Below, piece after piece: positions 11,396-24,458 of a stretch of 64,000 nucleotides of DNA (the stretch's first letter is position 1; each line of letters starts with the position of its first letter). Made by a program: the position numbers and the translations under genes. The DNA is from Datnioides undecimradiatus (Eukaryota > Chordata > Actinopteri > Lobotiformes > Datnioididae): positions 808,230-872,229 of the forward strand of contig WARS01000007.1 of the NCBI GenBank assembly GCA_008933995.1, written 5' to 3'. The notes beneath the pieces are model-generated. The model searched no databases and was not told where the DNA came from. It saw only the letters and a list, made by a program, of their open reading frames with translations.

Positions 11396-14300
11396 CCAGC
11401 ACACAAAGAAATGCATGCTTGTGTGTGTGTGTGGTGTGGGAATAAAAGATGAAAAACAGGACCAGCAGTGGGTGAATTGTGTCCCTCATATCTCTGCAGC
11501 CAATCAGAGCGTGGGGTCTGTATCCGGCTCTGTTTGCCTGTCTGTCAGATCAGATCTTTAGTTGCAGGTGCGTCCTTTTGAAGCTGGTCAGCCGCGGGGG
11601 TGGGGGGTGGGGGGGTTTGACAGCGGCTGCAGGTCTCATCTGACCTCGTCTGGTCACTCGAGCGCGTCACTTAGGCTCGTTTGGTCAGGTGATGGTGATG
11701 TTGGGTGGAGTCTCAGACCTCAAACATTAGAAGATTTGCTCCAGACTGGAGGTTTTCAGGGCCTCATTGTGCTCGGATTATACTACAGTCTAAAAAATGT
11801 CAGAAATGGTGAAATTTGCCCATTTAAATGTCCTTTTCTCCAAGGTAACGTCTTCAGAACCCCAAACTGTTCAGTTTGTGGTCACACGAGTCAGAAAAAA
11901 AGCAGTAAATCACTTGAAGAGTTGAAATAAAGTCGTTTTTAGCATTTTCAATAACTGATAATCAGCCGACTGTTCAAAACAGATTCCTTTTCCTGGCTCT
12001 GCCTCTGTAAGACCCCAAGCCTCAGAGTATCCCGTGTAAGAATATGGAGCACATTCAGGGGATTTCCTTCATGTTGTGGGTCTGTGGTCAAATTCTGCGC
12101 CACATTCAGCAAAACCTGCCGTTTCCTGCAGTAATGGCGAGGAGCTGTTGCATCAAACGCACCGCTGCCAGCTGCAGCTGCAGCAGCACAGCCAGTGCAA
12201 CGTGGTCTGAGACGTTCTGACACAAAATCCAGACCCATCCGTCCCACTTTGACATCTTGGATTCATCTCATTTAAGCTACGTGCCGTTGTGAAATCGAGC
12301 GCGGTCACTGCTCCTCTCACGGGAAGCAACAAATCACAGTTTGAGAGTGAATCCCTGCTTCCTGAGAAGAAGGCGAGCTCCTGCCTTTGCTTCTCTTTGG
12401 CGTAGGGGCTCTCCCCTGCTGTTTAAGGGTTAACTGTCGTACGTGTGAAACTGTTTAGCGTGCAGGTTCGACAAAGCCGCGGGTAAAGTGATGCAGGCCC
12501 GGACTTTAACCTTGTTTATTGTTATGAATACGGCTGACTGCGGAGGGTTTTCCCTGACACTCCTTACCTGACGCCGCTTATTAGTGTCAAAGTGCGCGAG
12601 GTGCAGAGTAGAACACAGATAGCGCTGCGTTCCGTCGTCCTGATAAACTGCCTTAAAGCCTCTGTTATCAGGTGCTTCTCTCTCTGCCCGTGTTGTGTTT
12701 ACAACATGCTGAACTTTATACAAGTCAGTACATTTAAAGACACTCGCCATCCCTGTTGTGAGCTCTTGTGCTTGAAGTCCCATTGGAGTCGAAGAAAATG
12801 GCCCTCTCATGACAAATCAGTGGGTAATTTAGACGGCTTTACGGGCACTTGGCGTAATTTCATTGCAAAACAACTATTTAAAGACACTTCTGTTGGGCCG
12901 TTGCCTGACTTAAAGGCCTGAAATGTGTTTGCACGTCACAGAGTCTCTGCAAACACGTCCTCCCCTGTTCCCTCCAGCTCCCGTTGTGGTGGAGCATCAG
13001 GGGGTTTCAGCGCCGGCTATGAATAGGTCAGTGCGTTCGTAGAGGCTCGCAGGGGTCAATTGGCTTTGAATAAGGACAATTTGGGCCAAGCAAGTTAGCT
13101 GCAGAGCGCCGGCACGCCACCGCGTATGATTGCACTGTTACGTCTTATAGTCTACGGTGTGCTGTGCGTGTACGTGCGCTAAAGGAGAGCTGCTGCGTGT
13201 CCTCGGGCCACGTGCTGTCATATCTGCTAATGGCAATACTCCTGACAAACTCCTGTGCCTTTTACTGTAGCTGGCAAATAAAAAGTAGAGGTTTGATGGC
13301 GCCTTAGCTCACGGTAGACGAGGCCTGTCTGCTTTTCTGCGTTTGACTGATGTGAAAATGATCCCAGGCCCCGGTTGGAGCAGTGGCGGGGCGTCTCACG
13401 GCCCGACGGCGGCGAGCAGAGTGTGTGAAAGCTGCTGTGTGCGTCTGATCTGCTGTGATCTGCTCTGATCTCTTCCCGGGGGTCTTTGTGTGGCTGTTAA
13501 TGCCATGACAGGATAGATAATACCTCTATTGTTGCAGACCTCCCCCTCGTTCTCCCCCGCCCTGACAGAAGTGGCCTCAGCGTTGCTGGGTATACCTTCT
13601 TTTTTCTTAAACCACATTAAATAGTCTGCCTAAGGTCGAAAGATTGTTTTTCGGCTCTGGAACCAACCGGGGTGGAGTCAGTCTTCTGTTACTCTGCAGG
13701 GATTTGAGAAAGATGCGCGTCCAGCTGCAAAACAAATGGATGAACAGCAGCTCTGCCCCTTAATCAGTTCATCCACGTCAGGGTCAAGAAATCCTAAAAA
13801 GAGCTTCCACACCTTCATAAAACACTCAAACTAAAGCCAGACAAAAGGCTGCGTTCACTTACAGTAGGATGCTTGACAACTTTGCTTGAAAGCAGCAAAT
13901 CACTTTGGACCAGTTTGGTTCAAACCCGTCAGCGGATGATGTTTATCCTGCAGCTGCGTCAAACACCCAATAACCTTTAGCCTTTTGATGAACCAGGTTG
14001 TGACATTTCAGACACAGCTCACCGCAGACCGTGCCCTTTGTCAACACGGGGGATAGTGTCTGCTGCGTCACAGTTAAAGGAAAAACGCTCAGCAAAGCTT
14101 ATTTTTAAAAATCCCTGCACGCATGGAACGGTATTCCTGCGGTCCGTTTGGTGCAACGCTCTGACAAAACTATACATCTCTGCCTTCTCCTGTATTTTTC
14201 GCGGCCACATCAAATCCCCTTTTGTAAGTCTGCAATTTCTCAGAGTTTACAAACAAGAGAATTTAAACAGCGCTCCCAATGTGGAATTACGCTCCCAACG

Positions 14301-16256
14301 TCATCATTAAGTCGTCCAGAGAGAGTCCAAACCCCGTGATTTAGAGCGGGCACGGTTTCAGCGCTGCAGCACGGAAGCCGCAAACCATCCGAAGGGTCGA
14401 CCTTTCAGGAAGTCAGTCTGGGAAAAACCCCGAGATCGGTTTTTCGATTTTCAGACGTGTTTTCTTTTTTTCATTTGGTTCAAGGTCACCTTCCAGCGCA
14501 AACACGAGACAGACGGCAGCATCCCAAAGTGCAGCAAATATCACTACACAGATTCTAATCTGAACTCGAGCAGCCGAGCTGTTCCGCGTTACATATTGCA
14601 ACTGTAGGGAGGTAAAGCCGCTGTAATCTTTTAACTGAGTTAGACGGAGAAACAGCAGGCGCAGATCACAGAGTTCAGAAGACGAGCTGGCACTGGACTG
14701 GCTTACACTGGCGTGAGGCCAGCCGCTGTGGTATACAAAAGTGTGTGTGTGTGTGTGTTTGTCGCTCAAGTCATCATTTGTTTATGTGTGACGTGTGTGT
14801 GTGTGTTTGGATTATACCGGCATGGGACTAGGCGCCGTGGTGGACAAGGGTGTGTGTAAGATGTTGGCCCAGGCAGGCACTCCTCTGCAGGCGCTGTGAC
14901 GGACAAACAAAAGTCTGCTGGGGTCCTGCGGGGTTTGGTTTTCTGGCACGGCCTACGTGCATGTGTGTACGTCGCCGTGTGGGGTAAATGTGTGTGTGTG
15001 TGTGTGTGTGTGCGTGCAGCTCGATTTACGCTGGCATGTGGTTCCTAGACAGACAACAGTAGCAGGATAAGGATGGCTCCAGAGTTAAAGCACGCCTTGG
15101 TGGTGATCTGGGATCAGCTTACCGACCTCAGATCCAATTATCTAGACCATTACGACCGAAAGAAATCATTGCTGTCTTGACATCATCCATCTGTTGGCCT
15201 ATTTCTTTCCCTTAAAGCCGCCCTGGTGCCAAAAAATACGCTCCAGGAATGTGTCAGACGGCAAAAGGAGGAGAAAGAGGAGGGAATTTCCGTCTAAAAC
15301 CTGATTTATAAAACTTTTTCACCAGTAAACAACTTTTAGGGAAAGTTTGTTACGCGATGAGGCACCTCGCCGCACTTCAAAGCCACAACAGTCGACAGAG
15401 GAGGGGTAAAATTATGTGATTAAGTGTAATTACTTTCACAGACAGGTTTAAGCCTCTGCGCTGCGTGATCGAGTTGCTCAAACGGATACTTTCACAACAT
15501 GCGGACGCAGCGGGAAAACATTCCCAAGGCGGCGGCGAGGGAGGGGCTGCGCTGTGGTTTGAAAGCGGGCGGACTGCAGCAGGCGCACATCAGTTCTGAT
15601 CCAGACAAACAAATGGAAGGTCGACCGAACGGCACCATCAGACATGGTGATGTTTGAATGTGAGAATCCAGAGGGAAAGCGTCCTCTCTCCTTCTAACCA
15701 GTCGTTAATGAGCGGGTTTCTGCTTCTTGACTGTGTGGATTTGCTTAATGAGAGTAAATTGAATAAAATATAATAATATAAAAACGAAGGCATCAGCTGT
15801 TTCTCTGGAACGAACCTGGGACAGTTCGATTTCCTCATTCACTCCTTCTCGAAGTTCAGATGAAGCCATGAAATATGAATCTGCCTCCACTTGCTTTGAT
15901 TGCTTTGCCTGTTTCCCGTGAGTCGTTCCCAAAACAAGGGAGCCGCAGCTTGCTAGATGGATCCGAGCGGCCGTGAGATGATTGACGGGCAGAAAAAGAG
16001 AATCCAAATCGCGTTTCTGCTGCACAGCAGCTTGTTTTTCACACTTTTCCGTAACCGTTGGCAGGTTTCGTGCGCAGTTCCGGGTAGTTTTACCTTGTCA
16101 GGGTGCTGAAACGGTTCCAATCACACATGTGGTACTTTTATACTTTACCGTGGTAAACATGGCAGGAGGTCACACGTCAGCAAGTGGGAAACCACCGCTG
16201 ATCACCGAGGGCGATGTTGCAAATCAATAAGCGAAGCTGCTTTATGGGTTTTTACT

Positions 16257-16415
16257 GGGCCTGGGTAATAAATCAATATTACACCGATCTCGTGATAGTA
16301 GACTCGAGTGTTATCCTGGTTTTAACGCCATATACAGTCGCCCCTACAGTGTTGTCACAGTGTTGATACTGATGTATTTTGTCAAAACTATCATGATATT
16401 TGATTTTGTTTACAT
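16257..16415. mobile_element. Degraded non-autonomous DNA-transposon-like repeat
   Basis: Begins with gggcctgggtaataaatcaa and ends in tatcatgatatttgattttg, with phrases such as 'gatctcgtgata', 'tcctggttttaa' and 'tttgtcaaaactatcatgat'. I recognise this as an internally deleted copy of a common teleost repeat whose full form begins and ends with related gggctgggcgatat-type termini. It has no coding capacity. Assignment is from memory of the family and would need a repeat-library comparison. Confidence 0.45.
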
Positions 16416-16580
16416 CCCCCTACCCCAGTTTTTATGATCTTTATGATCAGGTGTCAGGTATTAAACAGGTAAACAATCATTACGTGTATATAGATATAGT
16501 TTTTTGGCATTACGCTCTTATAGCATGTGTTGATCCAGATTTCAGACTCCTGACCTCCTCCTCGTGTCCTCCAGGTCATC

Positions 16581-19500
16581 ATGCCTCCCACAACCCCGTA
16601 TGCTGGAAAATTCAGTTCTTACAGCAACAACAACAACCACCCCCAGCCTCACAGCCCGTACCGCAACGGCGCCGGCCCCAAGCCCGCGAAGGAAAACGTC
16701 TACAACGGCGCGTACTCCTCCGCAGAAAACCCCTACGACATACCGCAGCCTCACAGCTCGTACCGCAGCTCCTCCGTCTCCTCTGCGACCTCGAAGGAGC
16801 GTCACTACAGCAGTTGTGCGGCGTCGGAGAACCCGTACTCCTCGCCGCAGCCTCGCAGTCCTCGACAGCACAGCACTTCCTGTCCCGGACGTGCGTACCG
16901 CCACACCAGCGGCAGCAGTGGCAGCGAGCAGTCGTGCCGCACCAACTCGGTTACAGCCAAAAGCCGACTTTACGGCCACGGCGTCACCACCGCTAGCTAT
17001 GGGGAGATGTGTTACCATGACAACAGTTTGGTTTCAGCATCCCTGGAGGCGCTGATCCAGCACCTGGTTCCCACAGTCGACTACTACCCTGACGTAAGAA
17101 GCAGCAAACACATCTCAGCCCTGAAGTTCTCGTTGATGTGTGTCGTCCTTTCCTGTCCTCTGTCGTTTCTCTGAGAGCTCGTTTGTTTGCTCATCACCAG
17201 AGGTCGTACGTGTTCACCTTCCTGCTGAGTTCACGCCTCTTCCTGCACCCGTACGAGCTCATGACGAGGGTTTGTCACCTGTGTGTGGAGCAGCAGCGGT
17301 CCGGAGATGCCCTGCTGGATAAGGTGGGCGGATTACACACATTTAATTATTTCTCTCTGTTACACTCTCTCTCTCTCTCTCCCACAGAAACTCACACCTA
17401 CGTTAACTCTGTCACACTCCCACACACACATAAACACACACACACACACATCTAATTCTTTTCTTCACAGGGTTTACATGTTGTGCTTCAGTTAACGTGC
17501 CATGCGATGTTTTCAGATCCGTTTCCGTGAGGTGGCGCCCAAGCTGGTGCAGCTGCTGACCGAGTGGACGGAGACGTTCCCCTACGACTTCAGGGACGAG
17601 AGGATGATGCGCTGCCTCAAGGACATGACGCACCACGTGGCCCGAGGGGATGAGGTCAGTGTCAGGTCATCTGGAGTTGAACGTGTAACAGAATGACCTC
17701 TGCTGACCTGTGACAGCAGTGGTCCAAATCCAACTCACTGGACCAATATGGCGACCGTAGTTTGGCCAGAACTGGTTTACATCAGATCCAGAAGTGACAG
17801 CTCGGTGCCATCGTACTTATATTAGGATGATTAGCCACGCTAGCTTGGCAGTGTCAGACGTTTAATCCAGCGCCATCATCAGGTCCAGTACTTTAGCTTA
17901 TGACCCTTTCCATTCCCATCAGCAAATGTTAAATGTTAGCAAAGTTTGTCAGTGTTGCAAACATTATGCTGTATGTTGCTCAACATCAGCACGCTCATCA
18001 GCGCGTGTTAGCATGCAGTCATTAGCATGCACCTCAAAACCCCGCCGCGCCGACCTCACAGGGCTGTATCACAGCTGCAGACTTGTTTATGGCTGCTGCA
18101 GTCTGGACAAATCTGACCACAGGTCTGTGGTTTGAGCTGATCTGAGTGTCATATCTAACGCTTCGTGCCACGTCTCGTCCTCCAGTACTCCTGGCGAGCC
18201 ATGCAGCAGATGACCCAGCGGCTGATCAAACGCCTCTCCGCCCTCGGCCAGTACGAGGAGGCGGTCGCCGCGCTCAACGCCGTGGCGATGGAGCGGCCCG
18301 CCTCCCTGAAAAGCAAACAGGCCGCGGGTCAGCGAAGCGACGTGATGAGCGTGTGCGACGACCCCTTCGTCCTCGCCCAGCAGCTCACGCACATCGAACT
18401 GGTGAGGAGCCAGCTGGTGGGATGACTCGCCTCTCCTGCGTAACCACGTGTTGTTGTGTGTGATGAAATGTGTTCTCGCCGTCTTGTTTATCTCCTGACA
18501 TGTGGTTACTACTTTACAGGCTGTTCTTACCCATCTAAATATAGTCAATTTATTCCTCTGTGGTGAAAAGCTTTATTTAGGAACACTCATTTATAGAGTT
18601 AATGAAAATGTTAAGTGCCAAGCGGCTTGTGTGTCGACTTATTGAGGCTTTGTTTTACGATTGTTTCTGGGTTTCGTTGTTTTCCCATAAACCCCTTGTT
18701 CTTGTCTTGTGTTTTTCTGCGGCGGCACACGTAGAAAGCTCATTTAAACTACTTTTTTCCCGGCAATCCTAATTATAAATGACTTTTTACAGCACGTATT
18801 TAAGCATCTGTCAGCGTGGGCTTTTTTAAGTTGTAATGAACCTTTATTATAGTTTGAGATTTTTCCATCATCACTTCGAGTTCTGTTGGCCTGCCTGTCA
18901 CGTCCTCTCCTTTTACCCTTCACCATCTTGTTTGTGACTGTCCTCAGTGCTCTGACAGTTTTCCTGTTGTCTGCCTCCAGGACAGACTGAGCTTTATCGG
19001 CCCTGAGGAGTTCATCCAGACGTTCGCCATGAAGGATCCTCTGGAGAACCACAAGGTACATGTCAGTTCGAATCGACTCCATTTAGTCCCTCTCTGCCTC
19101 TCTGCACGTGTTTAGCTTGTTTCGGCCCCTGTGGACCGCAGGATTCCAGTCTTTCATTACCCCCAATCTGAACCCTGTGACAAAGTTACACATTAAACAT
19201 GATCATGGCGTCTCAACCTGAAGACGCATTTATTAGTTTGCTTTTTCCTCCCGCTGCTTTATGCTTCTGAGTAAAAGCACCTGTAAATGATTAAAGCGGT
19301 CTCACTGTGGAAAGGTGCAAACAGGTGATTTCGCGACCTGATTCAACTCAAAATAGCTGAGGGTCATAGCAGGTTGAGAGAAAAGACTGCAGTCGTTTTT
19401 AAGTCGCTCCTTATTATTTAGATTTCAAAGGTCTCCGTCCTGGTCCTGGTCCTGCTTTGAGTCTAGTTTGCGGCCTGCCCCAGCTTCAAGTTGATTTGCT

Positions 19501-22500
19501 TTCGAAACCACATCAAAGATCCGACTAAATTGGAGTTAGTGCAGCTTTTCTTTCTTTTATTTGGTTTTATGAAAATGCATCGAGCACAGGTCTAAAGAGC
19601 CGTTCTGCGTATGTCTAAGTGGATCTGAAGGGCTCTCGCTCTCTCCCTCTCCCTCTGTCTCCCTCTCCCTCTCTCCCTCTCCCTCTCCCTCTCTCTCCCT
19701 CTCCCTCTCTCACTAAGTGGCCCTGTGAGTCAGCTGAAGGGTCGTTTTCAATCAGCGCAGCGGAGAACAAGCTTTCACCGGCTGTTTGTGGCCGCGCTGC
19801 ATCGCGGCGCTCGCCGGTGCCGCGCCACTTATATAAGATCCACTTTGTGTAAAAGAGCGGTTGAGTCAGCGCGAGGGGTCCTGAAGTGTAGAGGGGAAGT
19901 TTGGAGTGGAGTGGGCTGCTGCCGGTGTTGTGTAAGCCTTTAATAGAGCCGCGAATGTCCGAGATTACATCATCGCGGCCAAGTCAAGGTTATTTATACT
20001 GCGCTTTTATAATGTTTATTTATATAAAAGTGCCGCGGGCAAACAGGTTCGCCACCGAGTGTCTCAGAGAAAAGCGATAGCAGATGGAAATGAGATGGAA
20101 ATAACAGCAGACGCGTCACAGGCCGAGCAGGTCCGCAGGTTGTGTGGGTGTGAAGGCTGTCAAGATCCATTTGCGAAGGAAGTTGCAGAGCAGCAGCACA
20201 CGGTCTCCCTTTGGTCCTTTTTATACAATCATGCATTGGCAGGGACGATAGAGCCACAATGCTGAATGTCACAGAGCTAATCGGCGTTGGTCTGGCTAAT
20301 TATAATGTGCTCATATCATAACGGAGGCTCTAACTCAAGGCCCCCTCACTAGCTTGATATGGAGGTCTCATCTGCGTCTCGTGGTCATCCTCAGCAGATG
20401 AAGTCAGCTCAGGATTTGAACTTCCCGTGTATGTATTTGGTCTATTTATGTTTTGTTTTGTTGTATTATTCAACACAACTAATGAGGAAGAACATGCGAT
20501 GCCCTCGAAAGCGTCAGATAATGCGTGTGAGGGGGCACTGAGTCATTGTTTCCAGTTATTACACATGCATCTGCCCACTCCTTCTGGACTCCCTCTACCC
20601 ATAATCCCTTGAAATTGCTTTTTTCTGGGATACGGAAATTAGGATTCAATTCATTTGCTGACCGTGTCCTCTGCCCTTCTTTTTTTGCTTTTTAGGGTTT
20701 CTTTCGGAAGCGTAAAACCAGTAACCTGGAGGCCTACGTCAACTGGTTCAACAGGCTGAGTTACCTGGTGGCCACTGAGATCTGTATGGTACGTTGTGAT
20801 TAAATGCCCGTGCCTGTGCCTGTGCCTGCTTTACACACGCTACAGCTCCGAACCATGCAGCTCCAGTCGGCAATTTAGGGTTTGAAATAAAGGTCGATCA
20901 TTGAAAAAAACACTTCTGCAGCTTAAGACATATCTGTTTATTCTCTGTATGTTCATTAAACTCAGACGAACATGCATTTATGTAAACAATTAAGGTTAAA
21001 AGTGTGCATCAGATGGAGGAGTCTCTAATCCGCTTCCCGTTGTGTTCTCTCATTTACAGCCAGTGAAGAAGAAGCACCGAGCACGGATCATAGAGTTCTT
21101 CATTGATGTGGCTCAGGAGTGTTTCAACATCGGCAACTTCAACTCCCTCATGGCCATCATCAGTGAGTGTTGGGCGGATTTAAGAGAAAAAAAACCCGCA
21201 GACGCTTCATTTTCATCAGCAGCCAATGAAAAGCAGCCCACCGTTTGAGTGGCAGGTGATTTCAGGGTAATGAAGTGCGGAGTCGCCACGGTGCATCAAC
21301 CTGTGGCAGCGCACGTTAAAGAAAGTGGGCGCCCTGCGGCATCTCGCGCAGATCGCATGCTGCTAAATGTGCTCGATCTTCGCGAAATGGCTTCGATCCG
21401 TAATTAGCGTCACTCTTGAATCCGCGCGGCGCTCCGTCACAGCTTGTTCTTGAAGTGATGGACACAGTTAAAGTGTAGTCCCCGCTGTTTCTCTGACCAG
21501 TAGCCAATAATCAAATCTCAAATATAGAGCCAGCTGGAGTTCAAACTGAATTAGTGGAGGCTTGATGCTGTCCAGCCTGCCTGTTTTCTCAGATCTGCCT
21601 CTGTAAATACTCTGTGTACTCATACTTCCTCTGCTCCTCAGCTGGGATGAACATGAGTCCTGTTGCCAGGCTGAAGAAAACCTGGAGTAAAGTCAACACT
21701 GACAAGTTTGAAATCCTGGAGGTGAGAAAACCTGCACACACGACCGTTCGCTGCACGCCAGTCAGTCTGCGTTGCAACCTGCGTATGCTACCGTACGTGT
21801 ATGTGTGTGTGTGACCGATGTCTGCCGTCTCTGACCTCGCTCAGCACCAGATGGACCCGTCCAGTAACTTCAGCAACTACCGCACCGCGCTCCGCGGCGC
21901 CACCCAGAGGTCTGAGACTGCACACAGCAGCCAGGAGAAGGTGAGACAGCAGCCAGGACCTACATAGAAAGGATATATGCCCCGAATATTAAAGGTGGAT
22001 ATGAAGTGTCGTCTCTGTCCTACAGATTGTGATCCCCTTCTTCAGCCTCCTCATTAAGGACATCTACTTCCTGAATGAAGGCTGTGCCAGCAGGCTGCCC
22101 AACAGTCACATCAACTTTGAGGTCAGTGCACAGAGATCTGTGTTAAAATGACATGTTAAATACTAAAATGCACATCCTGTCGAGGTCTGTGTGTTTGACT
22201 TGACTGTTGTTTTGATCACTAACGCAAAAAAAACATGTTTTAATCTTATTTAAACTGTGAGATTTGATCATTAATTCTGGAGTTATGCCTCCGTTATGCC
22301 TTTGTTATTTGAGGTACTGACCCCCTCTTGTGGCTCGAGTGGGCATTACATCTCCCCTCTTGCGCTGATTAACTGAATCTGCAAGAGATGCAATGTGTCA
22401 GGCTGCTGTTCTGAGGTCAGTTGTCGCTGCGTCCCTGCAGAAACTGTGGGAGCTTGCAAAGCAGGTGAGCGAGTTCCTCGTTTGGCGTCAGGTGATTTGT

Positions 22501-22882
22501 CCATTCGACAGAGACCGCCGCATCCTGCAGTACCTCGTCACCACGCCTGTCTTCAGCGAGGACGGTGAGTGCAGGAGCGCCTTTGCTGTTATTCTGTTTG
22601 AACCACACAACCGCCATGTGTACTACGTCTGTTTGCCCCGAGGTGACGGAACTCGTGTGTTTCGTTTTGTTTAATCGCTGCAGAGCTGCATCTGGCCTCG
22701 TATGAGAGCGAGGGACCTGAGAACAACATGGAGAAAGACAGTCGTCGGTCTCTCAGGTCGGTGCACACACGCTCGAAACAATCAAAACACCTCAGTCATG
22801 ACAACAACTTTACACTATAAAGCTAATTATCTGTATTGTGGTTTGCAGATCGTCCCTTCTGCATCGAGAGAATCGATCCTAG
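16581..22882 (+). CDS. rasgef1b: Ras-GEF domain-containing family member 1B (Rap/Ras guanine nucleotide exchange factor)
   Basis: Thirteen coding exons: 16581-17093, 17201-17323, 17517-17654, 18186-18401, 18981-19055, 20696-20788, 21060-21162, 21642-21721, 21845-21940, 22026-22121, 22441-22564, 22684-22756 and 22849-22882. They total 1764 bp and encode 587 aa; all borders are GT/AG and all phases agree. A RasGEF N-terminal domain follows SLEALIQHLVP (about residue 154), with TEWTETFPYDFRDERMM near 225-241. The catalytic CDC25 domain runs from about 317 (DPFVLAQQLTHIEL) through SLMAIISG-type and GMNMSPVARLKKTW motifs to about 565. Human RASGEF1B acts on Rap2 and is induced by Toll-like receptor signalling. 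The human protein is about 473 aa; this one has about 114 extra N-terminal residues, rich in Ser, Tyr, Pro and Asn and containing a 34-residue tandem repeat. The core resembles 1B (IVIPFFSLLIKDIYFLNEGC) more than 1A; 1C is the nearest alternative. Which teleost duplicate this is cannot be decided. Confidence 0.94.
16641..16946 (+). repeat. rasgef1b: 102-bp tandem coding repeat in rasgef1b exon 2 (three copies)
   Basis: Copies begin at 16641, 16743 and 16845, each exactly 102 bp (34 codons) apart. They start PQPHSPYR, PQPHSSYR and PQPRSPRQ, at residues 21, 55 and 89. The first two copies end ENPYDI and ENPYSS. The third copy is diverged after its first eight residues. The repeat keeps the reading frame. 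Confidence 0.85.
17367..17384. repeat. (CT)n run
   Basis: Short pure CT tract in the intron between rasgef1b exons 17201-17323 and 17517-17654, followed by a CA-rich stretch at about 17420-17450. Confidence 0.8.
17830..18040 (-). repeat. Teleost 'gctaacatgctaa' dispersed repeat, copy A
   Basis: Contains tgttagcatgcagtcattag, cattcccatcagc and gccatcatcaggtcc, the reverse-strand words of the same family seen near 30.8-31.2 kb and 53.5-53.9 kb. Intronic and non-coding. Edges are approximate. Confidence 0.5.
19056..20695 (+). other. rasgef1b: rasgef1b intron between exons 6 and 7
   Basis: A 1.6-kb intron with no recognised exon. It holds the CT-rich tract at 19634-19711, then a CpG-richer stretch to about 20060. 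The sequence around 20265-20350 is AT-rich with TAAT words and could be regulatory, but this is unproven. Confidence 0.5.
19634..19711. repeat. CT-rich simple repeat (ctccct/ctctcc units)
   Basis: Almost pure polypyrimidine tract built of CTCTCCCT and CCCTCT words, about 78 bp, in a rasgef1b intron. Confidence 0.9.
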
Positions 22883-24340
22883 GAGAACGACAATCCCCTG
22901 CGCCCTACAGACTGTAAATAAACCAGGCGTTTTTAAGCTACAGGTTCTTACATATTATCTTCTGGACACAGTTTTGTAACCCCATGGTCAGACCTTAGGT
23001 ATGGGATAAACACTGATCTCCAGGGTAACAGACGCAGCAGGGCCCACAGTGTCACAGATGAACTGGATAGTGTATATACCAATCTGTGGGCTTCGAGCTG
23101 TCGCGGAGCGCAAATGACTCATACATTAGATGCTGCAACAATCACCCAGTGCCAAAGGAGCTCGGTGCCGCAGTTATTGCCGTAAACCCCTGCCTTGCTT
23201 CTGTTTCAAGCAGTTTTGAACTTCATGATTCTCAAGAGGACCTCGGATTACTGGTCCGGATCATCTTCAACATCAGATCTGCAAAAAGGCACTTTGAATT
23301 CAGATGTCTGCAGAACACGTGTGGATTTTGTTTGCGTCTCCGTTGGACATCTATCAACGCAACATCAGCCTCATATCATGGAAGGATTCATTCTATGGGA
23401 ACATGATGGGCTGAGAGTATGGTTATATTGCAACACTAGCACTGTTAAAAACCACAGAGGGAGAGAGGGGAGAGATCCGGCTCTGAGAGGACGAGTTGAT
23501 CCTCATCGATTTGTATTATAAATAACAGGCTGCCGGCTGCTTTCAGGAGTGGTGTCGTCCGCGTTGCCGTCTTGCTGAGTGCATCCACGCTCCATCCGCT
23601 CCGGCTGTTTCCGGTCGTCCGAGCTCCTGTAATCTCATTTCAACCGGCAATGCAAGTCAATGCATCAGCTCCGTACCCCCCAACACAGACGCCGACGTCG
23701 TCGAACGTGCTGTTCGGCTCTGAACACTTTGTGTTTGTGCGCACTCTGACTGAGTGTTGGTGATGCAAAATTGTGCTAATCATGCAAGTCAAATCAAGCG
23801 CACTTCAGTGGGTTCGTGTGTATTGTACTACAGGATCTAGTGACTCCTATTTTAAGGCGTCTTTCTACACAGTATTACGTCGTATTTTGTATCAGAAGGT
23901 TATTAAAACGGTTCTTCTTTATGCATTTTCTCTGAAGTTTCACCGTGAGCTTGTTGCTGGTTGGCTGGCTCTGCGTTGGTAAGCTATTTTGTTACTAAAA
24001 CACCAGTTCATCTATGACAAAGAAGTGCGTGTATGTGCGTGCGCGCGTGCAGCTTAAATACTAATACATACGGGATCGTCATCTGTGGAGATGTGAGTGT
24101 GATGTGATCCCTTTAAAATCGGCCCGTGGGTGAACGCGATGCTATTTACGTGTTTTTAAAAAAGCTCTTTTTATGTTTCCTTTCATAAAGTGTTTCCTCG
24201 TGTATGCCTTTTTTCAATCTTTTCGTGTATATGTGTGTGTATCATACGTGTAACCGGTCAGGGTACTTGTACTGAAGGTCTTTGTGAAAAGAGAACTCTA
24301 TTTTTTTTTTTCTTTCAAATAAACCGAACAAGTGAAGAAT
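22883..24340 (+). other. rasgef1b: rasgef1b 3' UTR
   Basis: Begins after the TAG at 22880-22882. Possible poly(A) signals AATAAA occur at 22917-22922, which would give a UTR of only about 60 nt, and at 24318-24323, which would give about 1.45 kb. No coding exon of another gene was seen between them. A (T)n run directly precedes the distal signal. Confidence 0.55.
24318..24323 (+). promoter_or_regulatory. rasgef1b: Distal rasgef1b poly(A) signal AATAAA
   Basis: AATAAA on the plus strand, followed within about 25 bp by a GT-rich stretch (gaatgtgttctctgg). It is 136-141 bp from the oppositely oriented antxr2 signal. Confidence 0.55.
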
Positions 24341-24402
24341 GTGTTCTCTGGTTTCCTCTCAGGCTCAGAAACAAGTCACGAACGCAGGTTTGAAGATCTG
24401 GA

Positions 24403-24440
24403 AATGCAACAACAACACCAACAACAACACCAACAACACC
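24403..24440. repeat. (AAC)n / aacaacacc simple repeat
   Basis: Degenerate AAC trinucleotide array with interspersed ACC, filling the gap between the two convergent 3' ends of rasgef1b and antxr2. Confidence 0.85.
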
Positions 24441-24458
24441 AGAATATAAGTAAAGACA

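Larger units (their letters stand above)
10176..16574 (+). other. rasgef1b: rasgef1b intron 1 (about 6.4 kb)
   Basis: No exon is recognised. The interval holds (TG)n tracts at 10772-10798, 11184-11210, 11355-11393, 14741-14758 and 14992-15012, and a degraded palindromic element near 16257-16415. The open frames inside are low-complexity or have no recognisable domain. Confidence 0.6.

Noticed and set aside
16542-17018. Minus-strand 158-codon frame and plus-strand frames overlapping rasgef1b exon 2
   Set aside because: GC-rich shadow frames of the repeat-bearing rasgef1b exon, which itself joins in phase to the conserved domain.
21161-21166. Donor after 'atcatcag' for rasgef1b exon 8, which would keep the usual Ser
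   Set aside because: It would be a TG donor. The GT donor at 21163 with the acceptor at 21641/21642 keeps the frame and gives Thr in place of Ser before GMNMSP.
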